From NCBI GenBank assembly GCA_035222895.1, contig JAVYIG010006406.1, positions 1 to 64,000 of the forward strand: a stretch of 64,000 nucleotides of DNA. Reading direction: 5' to 3'. The translations under genes were made by a program, and so were the position numbers. The stretch is from Strongylocentrotus droebachiensis (taxonomy: Eukaryota > Echinodermata > Echinoidea > Camarodonta > Strongylocentrotidae). Numbering within the stretch: the stretch's first letter is position 1; each line of letters starts with the position of its first letter. Positions 11,601 to 21,996 of the stretch are shown piece by piece. The notes under the pieces are model-generated. The model was not told the DNA's origin and did no database searches. It saw only the letters and a list, made by a program, of their open reading frames with translations.

Positions 11601-14600
11601 TACAAAAATAGCTCGTGATCGCGTTATCTCAAGAACCGATCAATGGATTCCTGCCAAACTTGGGTCATGTATGTATCTAACAAAGCCAATGAACTGATTA
11701 GATTTTTAGGTCACAAGGTCGAGGGTCAAAGGTCACAGGGCTCATTATGTATACAAAAATAGCTCGTGATCGCGTTATCTCAAGAACCGGTAGATCGATT
11801 CCTGCCAAACTTGGGTCATATATGTATCTAACAGATCCAATGAACTGATTAGATGTTTGGGTCACGAGGTCGAAGGTCAAAGGTCACAGGGCTCATTATG
11901 TATACAAAAATAGCTCGTGATCGCGTTATCTCAAGAACCGATCGATGGATTCCTGCCAAACTTGGGTCATGTATGTATCTTGCAGAGCCAACTAACTGAT
12001 TAAATTTTGGGGTCATGAGGTCAAGGTCAAAGGTCACAGGGCTCATTATGTATACAAAAATAGTTTGTGATCGCGTTATCTCAAGAACCGATCGATGGAT
12101 TCCTGCCAAACTTGGGTCATGTATGTATCGTGCAGAGCCAATTAACTGATTAAATTTTGGGGTCACGAGGGCAAAGGTCACAGGGCTCATTATGTTTGAC
12201 TATACATGTAAATAGCTTGTGAATGCATTATCATTAAAAGCGACAGATTGATTACAATCAAACTTGAATTTTAAAAATTGCTTCTGTTTTGGTTTGTAAA
12301 ATTGCTCTATGGCGGAGGCATCATTTTTGACTGCGCGCAGTCAAAATTCCATCTAGTTTCTTGTGTAGCCTAATTTTTTTTATCGATAATATTAACTATT
12401 CTTATCTACTGGTGACATCTTGGAAATTCCATAATGTATAATAATCTAATCATTCTTCCGAGCACTGAGGCACTGATAATTGATATTATTAGTGCGTTTG
12501 TCAATCCAGTGTGTACACACGTACACGTACATGCAGTCTAGTCTAGTCTAGCCATTACATCACGATCACATCACCATGGTACCAGCACGCGCACAGCTAG
12601 CTATGCGCGTTAATTTATTTATCCGGTGCGCGCACGCATGCGCATTGGGTCTATCGTCAGAATTAACGCTTAGTGGGCATGCGCAGAAGTCGTGACTAAA
12701 AGTTAAACACGACTTGCGCAGAACTTAAACAGTTGTTTAGTTAAACACGACTTAGACACGACTTCAGAATACGAAATTTAGTTAGACAGGACTTAGACGC
12801 GACCTTGCATGTAAGTCGTGTCTAACTAAACAGTTGTTTAACTTTAGACATGGCTAAGTTAGACACGACTACAGAATACGGGCCAATGGGTTTCATATTT
12901 CATCAAATAAATCTGTAATGATGGTTTGATTATGACCTTCAGTTTTGGATTCTCAGAATCTTGAATATTTTCTGTCATGTATTAAGATTGTTGATAGGAG
13001 TAAAATGAATTCTTTCTATGTAGGTGCAGTATTTTGAGTGAGAATTGTACATTTGTCAGCAGGGGCCTGTTTTAGTTATAATCATTCAGGAATTAATGAC
13101 TAAATTTTTCCTATTCTTTCGTTGTTACTTCCTTCCCAAAATATTGATTAATCATGTATTATTGATACTTCCGTGCCAACGCCTGTGTTGAACACTGGAG
13201 TGACTCGATAAGAAGATTACCGTATTTGCCGGCGATAAGGCCGCAGCGCCGTATAGGCCGCACCCCCGATTTTGACATTTTAAAAAAAAAAAAAAAAAAA
13301 AAATTGTTTTGTTGTTGTTGTTTTGTTGCCGAAAACCCACGCGGGGAAGGACCTTCATTTAACATCGAGGCGCAGTTAAAGGCGCTGATTTGTGCTTGTA
13401 AACTTGTCACAAATAATAGTAACAATGTCGTTTTTAGAAGAATGTGTAAGATCATTAATGTGAATTAAAAACAATAGAGTACCAGGTCCTAGGATAGAAC
13501 CTTGTGGTACACCATTTGTTATATAAAAAAAAAAAGAGGAATTATTATTATAAACTACATATTGAGATCTATTAGAAAGATTACTTTCAAATCAAGATGA
13601 CAGACAAATTTTAGTGTTGTTGTAGTTTCCGAGTGGTGAGTCAACACACTGATTACTGAGCTGGGAGACATTGCCAGGCATAGCGCCATAAATCGAAACT
13701 AAAAAAAAAAAATTTAAAATTTAAAAAAATAAATAAAAATTTACTCTTTCGCCGCATAGGCCGCACCCCAACTTTTTGATATTTTCTCTTCCAAAAATAC
13801 TGCGGCCTTTACGCCGGCAAATACGGTAATACTTCTGTTACAAATTTGTATTTCCATATATTTTACAATCATTTTTACTCTTTATGTATACCCCCTAACT
13901 GGTTGCAATTAATTTTACCCTAACTGACTAATCTCACTGTTATTTTTTACAGGTATACTTTATCCTCTTCATTCAGTTGTTGGCGACCTTTGGAATTATC
14001 TGCGTCTTCGTTTATGTGTAAGTTTTTTATACCAGCCACTTAATATTAAAATGTGTGTGCATGTATACCAGTAATTCTATGATCATTGTAAACCCATATT
14101 TACTTTATTGGCAGTATACATGTGGTTAATACAGGAGAATAGCTTAGGCCTTGAGTATAATAATGGGCTCTCGTGGGGAATTTGACACATTTGAGTGTTC
14201 ACCCCATAACGGGTGTTGTCAATCTCCAGGATCAGCATTCAGTTCTATATGACCAACAGGTCTTATGTAATGCTCTGTATTTTCCACCAATCACCCCAAA
14301 AAGAAAATTTATTATCTTACATTTCCTTACCCAAGCCTCTCTCCAAGAGACTAGGGAATGTTTCTTGATGGGATCATGTGTGTGTGGTTTGCTGTTTGTG
14401 AGACTTGTACAACCATTAAAGATAAACTTGAGCTCTGGTAAAAACAGAAAATGAATTCTCACAGAATCAAACAAAACTTACACTGAATGTTCAAGATTAC
14501 AAATAAATTTCTTTTGCCCAACAATTTTGGTAGAAAATGTGTACTGGCTGAGTAATGGGCATATAAAGATAAGGAAATCAAGGTAGGTAGCCCGACACCA

Positions 14601-17600
14601 TTTGTGTAGTCCTATATATATATATCTTTCTGTGTACAGTGCTTGTTACTTTACCAAGACTGGGCCTAATTTATTATGATTTTGATGACTCCGGAACCTT
14701 GCAGTACACACAAATACTAACATGCTACATGATCAACTTTCCTGATCCATTCTACACCTTTTCTTTCACAATGCAATCGCTTGACCAGACCTCAACTTTA
14801 TCTTTAATGGTATTTCCACCAAGTCTGGTGTCAGCGAATTATAACCTACTTCACATGGAAGCTGACTTCCATCTTCCTTTAAGTTCAGGATGTATTAGTG
14901 CAGTTGAGATGGGTTTATGATTTTTTATATATCTTAGACGATTTTTGGATTTCACACCTAATAATCTTGTTTCATGTAAACTATTTTCACAAAATTCTTT
15001 CAGAAACACTAGAATTATTCCTTTGTTTTCTTCATCCCTCTCATATTCTACCTCTCTCTTTTTCCAAAATGCAGAGAGCCTGTGAATAACTATGTGAGGA
15101 CTAACAGTTGGCTGTACTGGTGCTCTTAGTAAGTATACTTTTCAGTGGTGTAGCAAGACTTGTCGCAATCTTGGCTTTTTATTGTATCAGTCTTGGTCTC
15201 AACCCCAAAACAATATATTGCATTTTTTCAAATTTTGTTTTTTTTCTAAAAGAAATACATTGTCTTTCATAGTTTTGGTTTGACTTTGTTCTGTTTGTTT
15301 TCTGAAATTGAACTTGCTATTGTTATCAGACAGAATTTTTTTTTTTGTCAATTTTTTTCCTTGGATAATTACATGATAAAACTATCTACATTTGCCACTC
15401 TCCACCCAGGTGTTAAATGGGTACCCGGTATGATGCGAAAGCTAATGTGCTTAGATTAGCAAGTGTGCGCTTGTAAAAATGAGGCCTGGCTGGAATACTC
15501 CCCAGGGAGTGGAGAATGTACATACATTATGTGCTGGTATTATAATCTTGCACATTTTAAATCTTATCCACTAGTTACTAGTTAGCATTGCTGGTGTGGC
15601 GGCGCACTCCAGTACTCTCTTTGTTGTTAGCCTGATAGCTCATATGTACAGTATGTATTGCTCTGTTATCAAATATATTGATTTAAACATGAAATAATGC
15701 ATGACATACTGTTTTATTTTTAGTTGTATATATTGTAAGAAATAAATGAAAGCTATATGCTCTCTCAATCAATCAATATAAAAAGATTAGTCCTGTCATA
15801 TGCAGGATGAGCATAAATTATTCATGTTCTTATTTTGTTTCTGTCTATTTTGATATTAAACCCTGCAGCGCTCTGTTCCTGGCTATGTACATTGTCCTTG
15901 CCTGCTGTCCTACCGTTCGTAGGAAGTATCCTGGAAATGTTGTTGCACTGGCGGTGTTTGTGAGTTTCTTATTTATTTTCTTCTCTCAGTTTTTCTCATA
16001 TGTTAATCTTTCAACCATCTTATGTAAAAGGGTACTGGATTTTCAGCAATTTCATTTCAAGTTTGGAAATATTTAACGTGTAATAACCTATGAAGTCATT
16101 TTGATTAGGGCATTTGTGTTTTTTTTCTCCAAGAGAATTTCAAGACTAATATGGCCGTTGAGATGAAACGACTGATTTAATTAAGGGCAAATGTTTGAAT
16201 ACCACATAGAGATAAAGTATTTTGCGTAAAGAAGTGTTTGTATGATGTCATGATATAATTTTTGACTGAATCATATCAGAATTAGGAACTGGTTTATTTA
16301 TAAATGAGGTAATAGCATTTTTAATGTGCATAATTTTGATACCAATATGTCTTATTATTCTTTCCTTGTCCTTACCATCCATTTATCATTTTACTCTTTA
16401 GACCCTCTGTCTATCTTATATGGCTGGAACAATTTCAAGGTAAGAATATGTTATGTAATCCTGTATGTTAATTTCAATATAATGCTGAACCCACATTGAG
16501 TACAAAAGCAGGAATACAATGTATGTTTACTGGATTATTTTGTGGTAAAGGCAATTTGTTAAAGAAAAATCACCATATACAATACCAGGGGTTTGTTTCA
16601 CAAAGACTAAGACCAACTTTAAGTTAGACTTAACTATGACAGGCATTCATGCCACTGGTTGCTCCCACCATTGGTCTCTCAATTATGATCTTTAAATAAC
16701 ATCTTTTCCTTCAATAATGAACTATCAAAAAAGGTAAATTCTATAGATTTGTGACCATGATTTGTTTGTCCCTTTGGAAATCAGTGCCAGGAATGCTCAG
16801 AGAAACTAGTGGCATGAACAGCCTGCCATAGTTAAGTCCAACTTAAAGTCGATCTTAGTCTTTGTGAAACACCCCCCAGACATTGTGATTGGAATATTTG
16901 TGTACTTTATCGTTTCTCTATTTGGCCTGTGGAAAGTGTAGATTGCCTAAGGAGCAATGTTTTAGACTAAAAATTGCACAAGTAGTAAGAGGTTGTCTGA
17001 TGTAATGAATAAAAGAGCTTGAAAGTTCTTTTTTATTCAAGATTCTAATTTTAGGAAGCCGTGTTTTCACATCCATGTTTATTCATTCCTTTGTTATTGT
17101 AGCTACTATGGGGACAATGCTGGTCAGTCAGTCTTGGTCTGTATGGGTATCTGTGCGGTGAGTACATCTTTCTCTCCAAGGTTATTCCAAAGTCAAGAGT
17201 ATTTCTGTATCTATGATTGTATCATGTAGAAGTCAAACCAGAGCATTATAAAATAATTTATATACAATGTACCTCTCTTTAGTATCAGAAAAGCTTGATC
17301 ATCTAGCATATAAGTATTGGTGTGTACTGCAAGGTTCTGGAATCATCAAAATAATAAGAAATTTGGCCCAGTCTTTGTAAAGTTACAAGCACTGTACACA
17401 GAAAGATGTATATGGGACTACGCACACATGCGTTTATCTCTCACACACCAATAGATAAACTAATTTACCAAATATATCAATTAGTAGGCGGTTTCCCGGC
17501 AAATTTGTTATCATCATGTATTAGTCAAAACATACTCTTTCACATGATTGGTAATAAGAGCTTCCATTTCATTTTTTGAAATTGGGGCGTTTCCAATACT

Positions 17601-19371
17601 GGTCTTTACCTTTAAAAGAGTACCTTACACAATTTCCAGTGAATATGATAATAATGTTTTTTTATTTTTTTGTTTTTTCGCTTGCAGGGAGTGACCCTTG
17701 GTGTGAGCCTGTTTGCCATCCAGACCCGGTTTGATTTCACCTCCTGTGGGGGATTTCTCTTTGTGTTCAGTCTCTCTCTATTCCTCTTTGGGTTCATTGC
17801 CATCTTCACTCGCAGCAGCGTAAGTCATTTGCCTCTTCTTCTTAAAGTGACTCGCTAACATTTGTTGAAGGTTGATGAACAAATTGTGTCATTTTTGTAT
17901 GAAATGTTACCTTTTATATTCCTTCTACTGTACTAACCCTCTAACATGCAAAAAATCCTGAAAAAATTCTCAAACCACAAAGAAATTGATGGTTTTCTTT
18001 GAAGGTGTCTAACAGTAAATTCTCCCAACCATTTTTCCACGAAAATAAGACATAAGACAGGCTTTTAAAAATCTGTCAACACTTCAATGTTTGGAATGGT
18101 ATATAGAGCCAATTCATTGCCTTGTGACGATTTACATTCACCTAAAATGTAATTAAATTGTAATGTTTTAGTTGGGAGAATTAAGGAATCAATCATATCA
18201 GATTTTCCCCATTTTTATCATTAATAATGTTTTTTTTTTACTCCAACTTTCAGATTATTTTTAATCGTACATCTATCATTGAAGGCACTACCTTTGCACC
18301 ATTTTCTCTCATCTTAACAATGTTAACAAGTCCCTTTAAAGTGTATTCTTGAAAGATGTCTTGTATTTGTCATTTTTCAACTGATCTGTTGGAATATATA
18401 TTTTTTTAAGAGAAATGGAAGTTGCATTAGTGAATGTGATGGCATTTATTAGAATACATGAATAGTTGGCAGAAAGATGGAAAGGTGGAATGATCATAAG
18501 TTGTTTCATAATTATATTTAAAACTTCAATTTGTGTGGCATATGAACACATATAATTTGATAAGTACTTAGCTTTGGCTGCACTGTATTTAGGTTTGTGA
18601 AGAGTACGCTCATTATATTCACTGCTCTTATTGCTTTTGTGATTTTATTACATAAGAGATTTTCTATTTTTGCTACAGATCCTCTACACAGTTTATGCTT
18701 GGCTGGCAGCTTTGCTTTTTACATTGGTAAGTCAATGACAATGTGTGATGATTGATCATTATTTGTGTTTAATTGTTTAGTGTTGGATAGTCCTTTTTTT
18801 AGTACAACACCTTCCAATAAGATATAATCTTTATGAAGTTGGATCTCTGATTTATATTTATTGGAAAATCAACATCAAGGGATAAAAGGATGTAACAGGA
18901 TAGCACCTGAATCTTTTATATTATTGAATTTTTCATACTTGTGGTCGTTGTAATCATCAGTACTACTAATATGAAAGAGTTGATATCAATCGTAACTTAA
19001 TTGCGATTGATATCAATCGTAACTATGTACATAAGAGATAGGAGACTGCAAACTTGCGATTGATTGAAGGACTTATGATTGTTTTGGATCGATCATAACT
19101 CTTTGTAAGACGGGGGCCCAGTTCTATTATCAACTGATTTAAAAACCTCCACTATCGCTATATCGCTGACTTGATCCTGTCACAAGTTACACATTTTTGT
19201 TTTACCCTTTGTCATCCCGCACAGTTCCTTGCATACGACACCCAGCTGCTGATCGGTGGGCGCCGTTATGAGCTGTCTCCGGAAGAATACATATTCGGTG
19301 CCATGAACCTGTACGTGGACATAGTCTACCTCTTCCTCATCATCCTTGCCTGCTTTGGCGGGGGGAAGTGA
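8649..19371 (+). CDS. Lifeguard/GRINA/TMBIM-family seven-transmembrane protein, 11 coding exons
   Basis: Hand-joined coding exons are 8649-8765, 9532-9733, 10921-11015, 13953-14017, 15075-15128, 15869-15959, 16402-16439, 17103-17157, 17688-17819, 18679-18726 and 19225-19371. All introns are GT-AG, phases agree, and the product is 347 residues with TGA at the end. Residues 1-106 are a cytoplasmic Pro/Tyr/Gly-rich tail with a PPSY motif at 8-11 (a possible NEDD4-type WW ligand) and repeated AYPPPAGG-like units. Seven hydrophobic helices follow: about 140-160, 178-195, 203-221, 229-249, 259-279, 285-303 and 328-344. Family hallmarks are AYDTQLLIGG (302-311) and EYIFGAMNLYVDIVYLF (320-336); Asp304 and Asp331 match the paired acidic residues of the Bax-inhibitor-1 fold. 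Members sit in ER/Golgi membranes, affect calcium leak and restrain apoptosis. The start at 8649 is the first in-frame ATG after the 8616 acceptor. GRINA (LFG1) versus another paralogue is not settled. Confidence 0.95.
9925..10012. repeat. Microsatellite of AACTAA type in intron 2
   Basis: ACTAAACTAA-like units with some substitutions run for about 85 bp after a CAATAAATTGAACAA stretch. The arrangement resembles the simple-repeat tail of a retroposon, but no retroposon body was recognised upstream. Confidence 0.6.
10481..10841. mobile_element. TTAA-flanked MITE, copy A, in lifeguard intron 2
   Basis: Inverted ends AGAGAAGGTTGAGTTCTGG (10481-10499) and CCAGAACTCAACTTAATCT (10823-10841) are each flanked by TTAA (10477-10480 and 10842-10845). 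The right part shares long internal similarity with copies at 14420-14803, 17284-17611 and 31526-31948, for example TTTCTGTGTACAGTGCTTGT. It has no coding capacity. TTAA targets are used by piggyBac and Kolobok transposons; the AG-first ends are unlike typical piggyBac. Confidence 0.8.
11031..12884. mobile_element. Large non-autonomous inverted-repeat element in intron 3, with a nested insertion
   Basis: The left end GGCCTGTATTCTGAAGTCGT and the right end (reverse complement GGCCCGTATTCTGTAGTCGT) match closely, and the match continues into GTCTAACT. Both ends hold many degenerate GTCTAAGTCCTGTTTAA units in opposite orientation, so each arm is about 200 bp long. Between them sits another element (11351-12346) with its own array. 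No transposase frame is seen and no clean target duplication was found. Confidence 0.7.
11351..12346. mobile_element. Nested GCCTCCG-type element with five 151-bp satellite units
   Basis: It opens with ATTTTTATGCCTCCGC and a hairpin (ATGCCTCCG and CCGGAGGCAT around GTAG), then GTCCGTCC tetranucleotide repeats at 11400-11460. Five units starting CTCGTGATCGCGTTATCTC lie at 11461, 11612, 11763, 11914 and 12064 (the last reads TTTGTG), a 150-152 bp period, with a decayed sixth start at 12216. It closes with CGGAGGCATCATTTTT and a perfect 22-bp palindrome at 12325-12346 (TTTTGACTGCG and its complement). Minus-strand open frames over the array (60-113 codons) repeat the same peptide and are by-products of the satellite. 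GCCTCCG-type repeats are common in fish and marine invertebrate genomes. Confidence 0.8.
13220..13826. mobile_element. Inverted-repeat element, CCGTATTTGCCGGCG ends, in intron 3
   Basis: The left end CCGTATTTGCCGGCG and right end CGCCGGCAAATACGG are perfect inverted repeats, each bordered by TA (13218-13219 and 13827-13828). The subterminal GGCCGCA motifs near both ends also pair. The TA borders would fit a Tc1/mariner-type or similar target duplication. The interior holds poly-A stretches (13279-13301) and a LINE reverse-transcriptase fragment at 13430-13620, so it is composite. Confidence 0.7.
13430..13620 (-). pseudogene. LINE reverse-transcriptase fragment (Jockey/CR1-like)
   Basis: On the minus strand the sequence translates through SNRSQYVVYNNN and then ITNGVPQGSILGPG, followed by LLFLIHINDLTHSSK. 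This is the conserved palm region (GVPQGSILGP...YINDL) of non-LTR reverse transcriptases. A TGA stands where the family has Trp before FESNLSNR, the spacer before ITNGV contains a poly-T insertion, and the FADD catalytic motif downstream is decayed to CDK. The fragment is short and dead. It lies inside the inverted-repeat element at 13220-13826. Confidence 0.8.
14420..14803. mobile_element. TTAA-flanked MITE, copy B, in intron 4
   Basis: Ends AGATAAACTTGAGCTCTGG (14420-14438) and CCAGACCTCAACTTTATCT (14785-14803) are inverted repeats, each bordered by TTAA (14416-14419 and 14804-14807). The right half contains TTTCTGTGTACAGTGCTTGT, as in copy A. No coding capacity. Confidence 0.8.
15395..15560 (+). 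repeat. SINE body without tRNA head, in intron 5
   Basis: CACCCAGGTGTTAAATGGGTACCCGGTA at its core matches the body of the full SINE at 54386-54665 (CCCAGGTG...AAATGGGTACC). The GC-rich sequence continues to about 15560. No A/B-box tRNA head is present upstream, so this is a 5'-truncated copy. Confidence 0.65.
16589..16876. mobile_element. GTTTCACAAAG-family MITE, copy 1, in intron 7
   Basis: The left end GGGTTTGTTTCACAAAGAC and right end GTCTTTGTGAAACACCCCC are inverted repeats, and pairing extends inward through AACTTTAAGTTAGACTTAAC and its partner GTTAAGTCCAACTTAAAGT. CAG borders both ends (16586-16588 and 16877-16879). Two related copies in the window are bordered by CTG. No coding capacity. 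Confidence 0.8.
17284..17611. mobile_element. TTAA MITE family, copy C, left end missing, in intron 8
   Basis: It matches copy D (31526-31948) from AGCATATAAGTAT through GGCCCAGTC, TAGGCGGTTTCCCGGCAAA and the right end ACTGGTCTTTACCT, bordered by TTAA at 17612-17615. The left inverted end of copy D is absent, so this is a truncated copy. Confidence 0.75.
17955..18230 (-). repeat. Dispersed repeat with ATTCTCCCAA inverted ends, copy 1, in intron 9
   Basis: AATTCTCCCAACCATTTT at about 18018 and AGTTGGGAGAATT at about 18170 form inverted ends, and similarity continues on both sides (CAAACCACAAAGA, TGGTATATAGAGCCAAT). A related copy in opposite orientation occurs at 55590-55890. Class unknown. 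Confidence 0.6.
18973..19119. mobile_element. MITE fragment, AAAGAGTT...AACTCTTTG, in intron 10
   Basis: AAAGAGTTGATATCAATCG on the left pairs with CGATCATAACTCTTTG on the right, which continues into GTAAGACGGGGGCCC. The interior holds palindromic ATTGATATCAAT units. The left end lacks the GGGCCC part, so this is probably a left-truncated copy of a GGGCCC-ended MITE. Confidence 0.5.
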
Positions 19372-19379
19372 TCTTAGGA

Positions 19380-19404
19380 ACTGGCTCTCTCTCCCTCCCT
19401 CTCT

Positions 19405-19456
<52 letters not shown>
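19380..19456. repeat. CT microsatellite just after the lifeguard stop codon
   Basis: CT dinucleotides with a few CCCT interruptions run for about 75 bp starting 9 bases past the stop codon, so they should be in the 3' untranslated region. Confidence 0.9.
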
Positions 19457-19459
<3 letters not shown>

Positions 19460-20410
19460 GAGCCATTATCCTTTCCATGATTGGAGAGATTAAGTGGTCA
19501 TGTGACCTGTTTAGCTGATCAGGTGATGATGCTCCATGGTAAACAGCACATGGCTGGCTGATTTAAACTGTTGATTGGCAAATATCTTTTCACATTTACA
19601 CGCATTTAATCACACAAAAAGACTTATTGAGAATGTAGTGACTTTGGAATAGTGTAAAGTCAATCATCGGTATAATACATCTAGCATTAGAAGTATAGAA
19701 CCCAACAGGGAATGCGAAAAGCAAAGAGGGAAAAGGCGATTTTGCATTTTGGAACTGTGTATTACAATAATTTGATTCTAAAAAAAGGCGTTCCTTTGTA
19801 TATACTCATCTTATTCATTTCATCCAGATTTATAGGGAAATTAAGTTTGGATTTATACTTATTTCATGTTGCATGGTTAGGAAAATTCATGTACAATATT
19901 AGACAGTACCATTTGTAAGATCCGACAAATTTCTTCTCCTATATTTATGTTTCCCCTAAAAAAAATCACTGCTATACACCCCTTGTATAAGAATTGAGGA
20001 ATATATATATACACCAGTATATTAATATCCTGAAAGCAAAATAATTGCATAATCAATTTCATTCATCATACCAGTTACACATACACCTACACTGTCTATC
20101 AAAAACATGTACTATAGAATACATTTATATACTAGTATATTATATTTTCTTTTTTATATGTAGAATTATATCATTCATGTTCTTTTATTGCCAATATAAT
20201 TCATGTTGTTGTTGTGTGTTGATAGGGTAAAGGTATTTAGTATCATATTTAGCTATCCAAGGGAGGTTTTTTTTGTTCAAGTTAACAATTATATATGTGT
20301 AAATATAGATAATAGGTAATCTTATTTGGGGTTATGCAATTCCAACAGAAATGGAATGTGCTAGTATGGTGTATGGGTTTTCAAGAGAATAATAGGAATT
20401 AAGCGGAAAG

Positions 20411-20415
20411 GATAA
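20411..20415. repeat. Target-site duplication of the BEL/Pao element (GATAA), left copy
   Basis: GATAA directly precedes the left LTR and recurs at 26996-27000 directly after the right LTR. Its 5-bp length fits BEL/Pao integration. Confidence 0.9.
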
Positions 20416-21930
20416 TGAATAGTCGAGGAAAAGGAAAATGAAGATTGGGAGTCCAGCCATAAATGGAGATATTAAGCTGTTAAGCTTATTTATTCGATCT
20501 GTAAAGACAGATAAAATAACAACAATAGATTTAGTATATCATTCATGTTACACAAGAATGCAAGATATAATACAAAATATCTGAATAAACCAAGTAGCTG
20601 TATCTATAAAGATTCATTTAAACACCTTTTGCTTTTGTTCTATAAACTGTCAATCTTGACCTCGTCCTTTAACTATCAAAAATCCAGAGTAACCAACGGC
20701 TACAAAACCTAATGCATTTTCTAATATGCACTACTTTGATAAACTCATATTTGCTGAGTTTCTCAAACTGACCTGACTTTCCTTTAAACAGATAACTGCC
20801 AATTTGCATGAACCAAAATAACTGTAAATATCTCTATCTTGCATCTATACACAAGCTTGATTATTCACATTTTTCTGCACAGAATAAATTCGTTCTAAAA
20901 AACCTCAATAATGGATCGTCACTTTAAATGTGCTATAACTTCCACTGACTTTGACAGGCGCATAATTTGCATATTTATGCTCGCCTAAGAAAACTATCTT
21001 ATTAAATGTCTGCATTCAATTAAACACTGTTTAATGAATTAAACCTAAATATCTGACTTGCATACAACTTCCCAGTAATAATCTAAAGATTACACTTTAT
21101 ACAAAATAAACTATCTGGCATAACTTGTAATTTACACCTGTAATTTACATCTGTAATCTACTCCTGTAACCCACACATGCACTACAGCAAGCCTTTCGAG
21201 TTACATTATTAACTCTTAAAATGAATACTCAGTTTCTTTCAATTCTGACTCGATATACCATGTCAGAGGTGCAAAGTCTAACCTTTCACCAAGTCAATAA
21301 ATAGTGTCTTGCAACTTTTAAGCAAGCTAAATCAAATTCTACAATGTCTACAGACCAACTTTTGTCACCCACACAAACTGCATAAAGTCCATGATTCTAG
21401 CATCCACGATAATAAACATCCTTTATCTTCAGGACTTCTATAAATTTACACTGTTCCCATTATAAATGACATAAAACTATATTTGCCTAACACTGTAATT
21501 CTGTTTTGACAATTATTATTTAACCGGAAAAACACATGACTAAAAGTACGACTCATGGGCGCGGCCATTTTAGGCGCGGCCATCTTGGAATTAATGCCAC
21601 ACGTGCATTATGCAAATGAGCTAAATACAGTTCTTTAGAGTCCAATTTACAGTTCAACTTAAATCTATCTTATTTTCCGTTTTATGAGTTAACATTCCAG
21701 TTTATATTAATCTAAACACTCACTTCTGTGGCGGGACAAAACTTCGTCGGGAATACTTGAATGGCAACTGACGGGTTAACTAGTAAATAAGTCAAACATG
21801 ACTACATTACTGACTGCGTTCTGTGCTGACTGAAGAACATGGCGACAGTGACGAACATAACCTATGGTAGCTTATAAGAGCAAAAAAAGAGAAAATCTAA
21901 ACCAAGCAAAAATCATCGCTCGGCGAAACA
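20416..21930 (-). repeat. BEL/Pao LTR, left copy (3' LTR of the minus-strand element)
   Basis: It begins TGAATAGTCG and ends GCGAAACA, the canonical TG...CA form, and is repeated at 25481-26995. Internal features include a short tandem of TGTAATTTACA-like units near 21125-21175 and, on the minus strand, two AARATGGCCGC motifs about 19 bp apart (near 21557-21590) that resemble YY1 sites. Confidence 0.93.
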
Positions 21931-21996
21931 TCCTCCCCACCCAATGAGGGAACTTTCCTCATGAAAAACATTAACATTAAATTAAACCCTGCTAAA

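Noticed and set aside
11366-12190. Minus-strand open frames with a repeated peptide (RYIHDPSLAGIHRSVLEITRS)
   Set aside because: They are the 151-bp satellite translated; the period follows the DNA unit and no initiation or splice context supports a gene.
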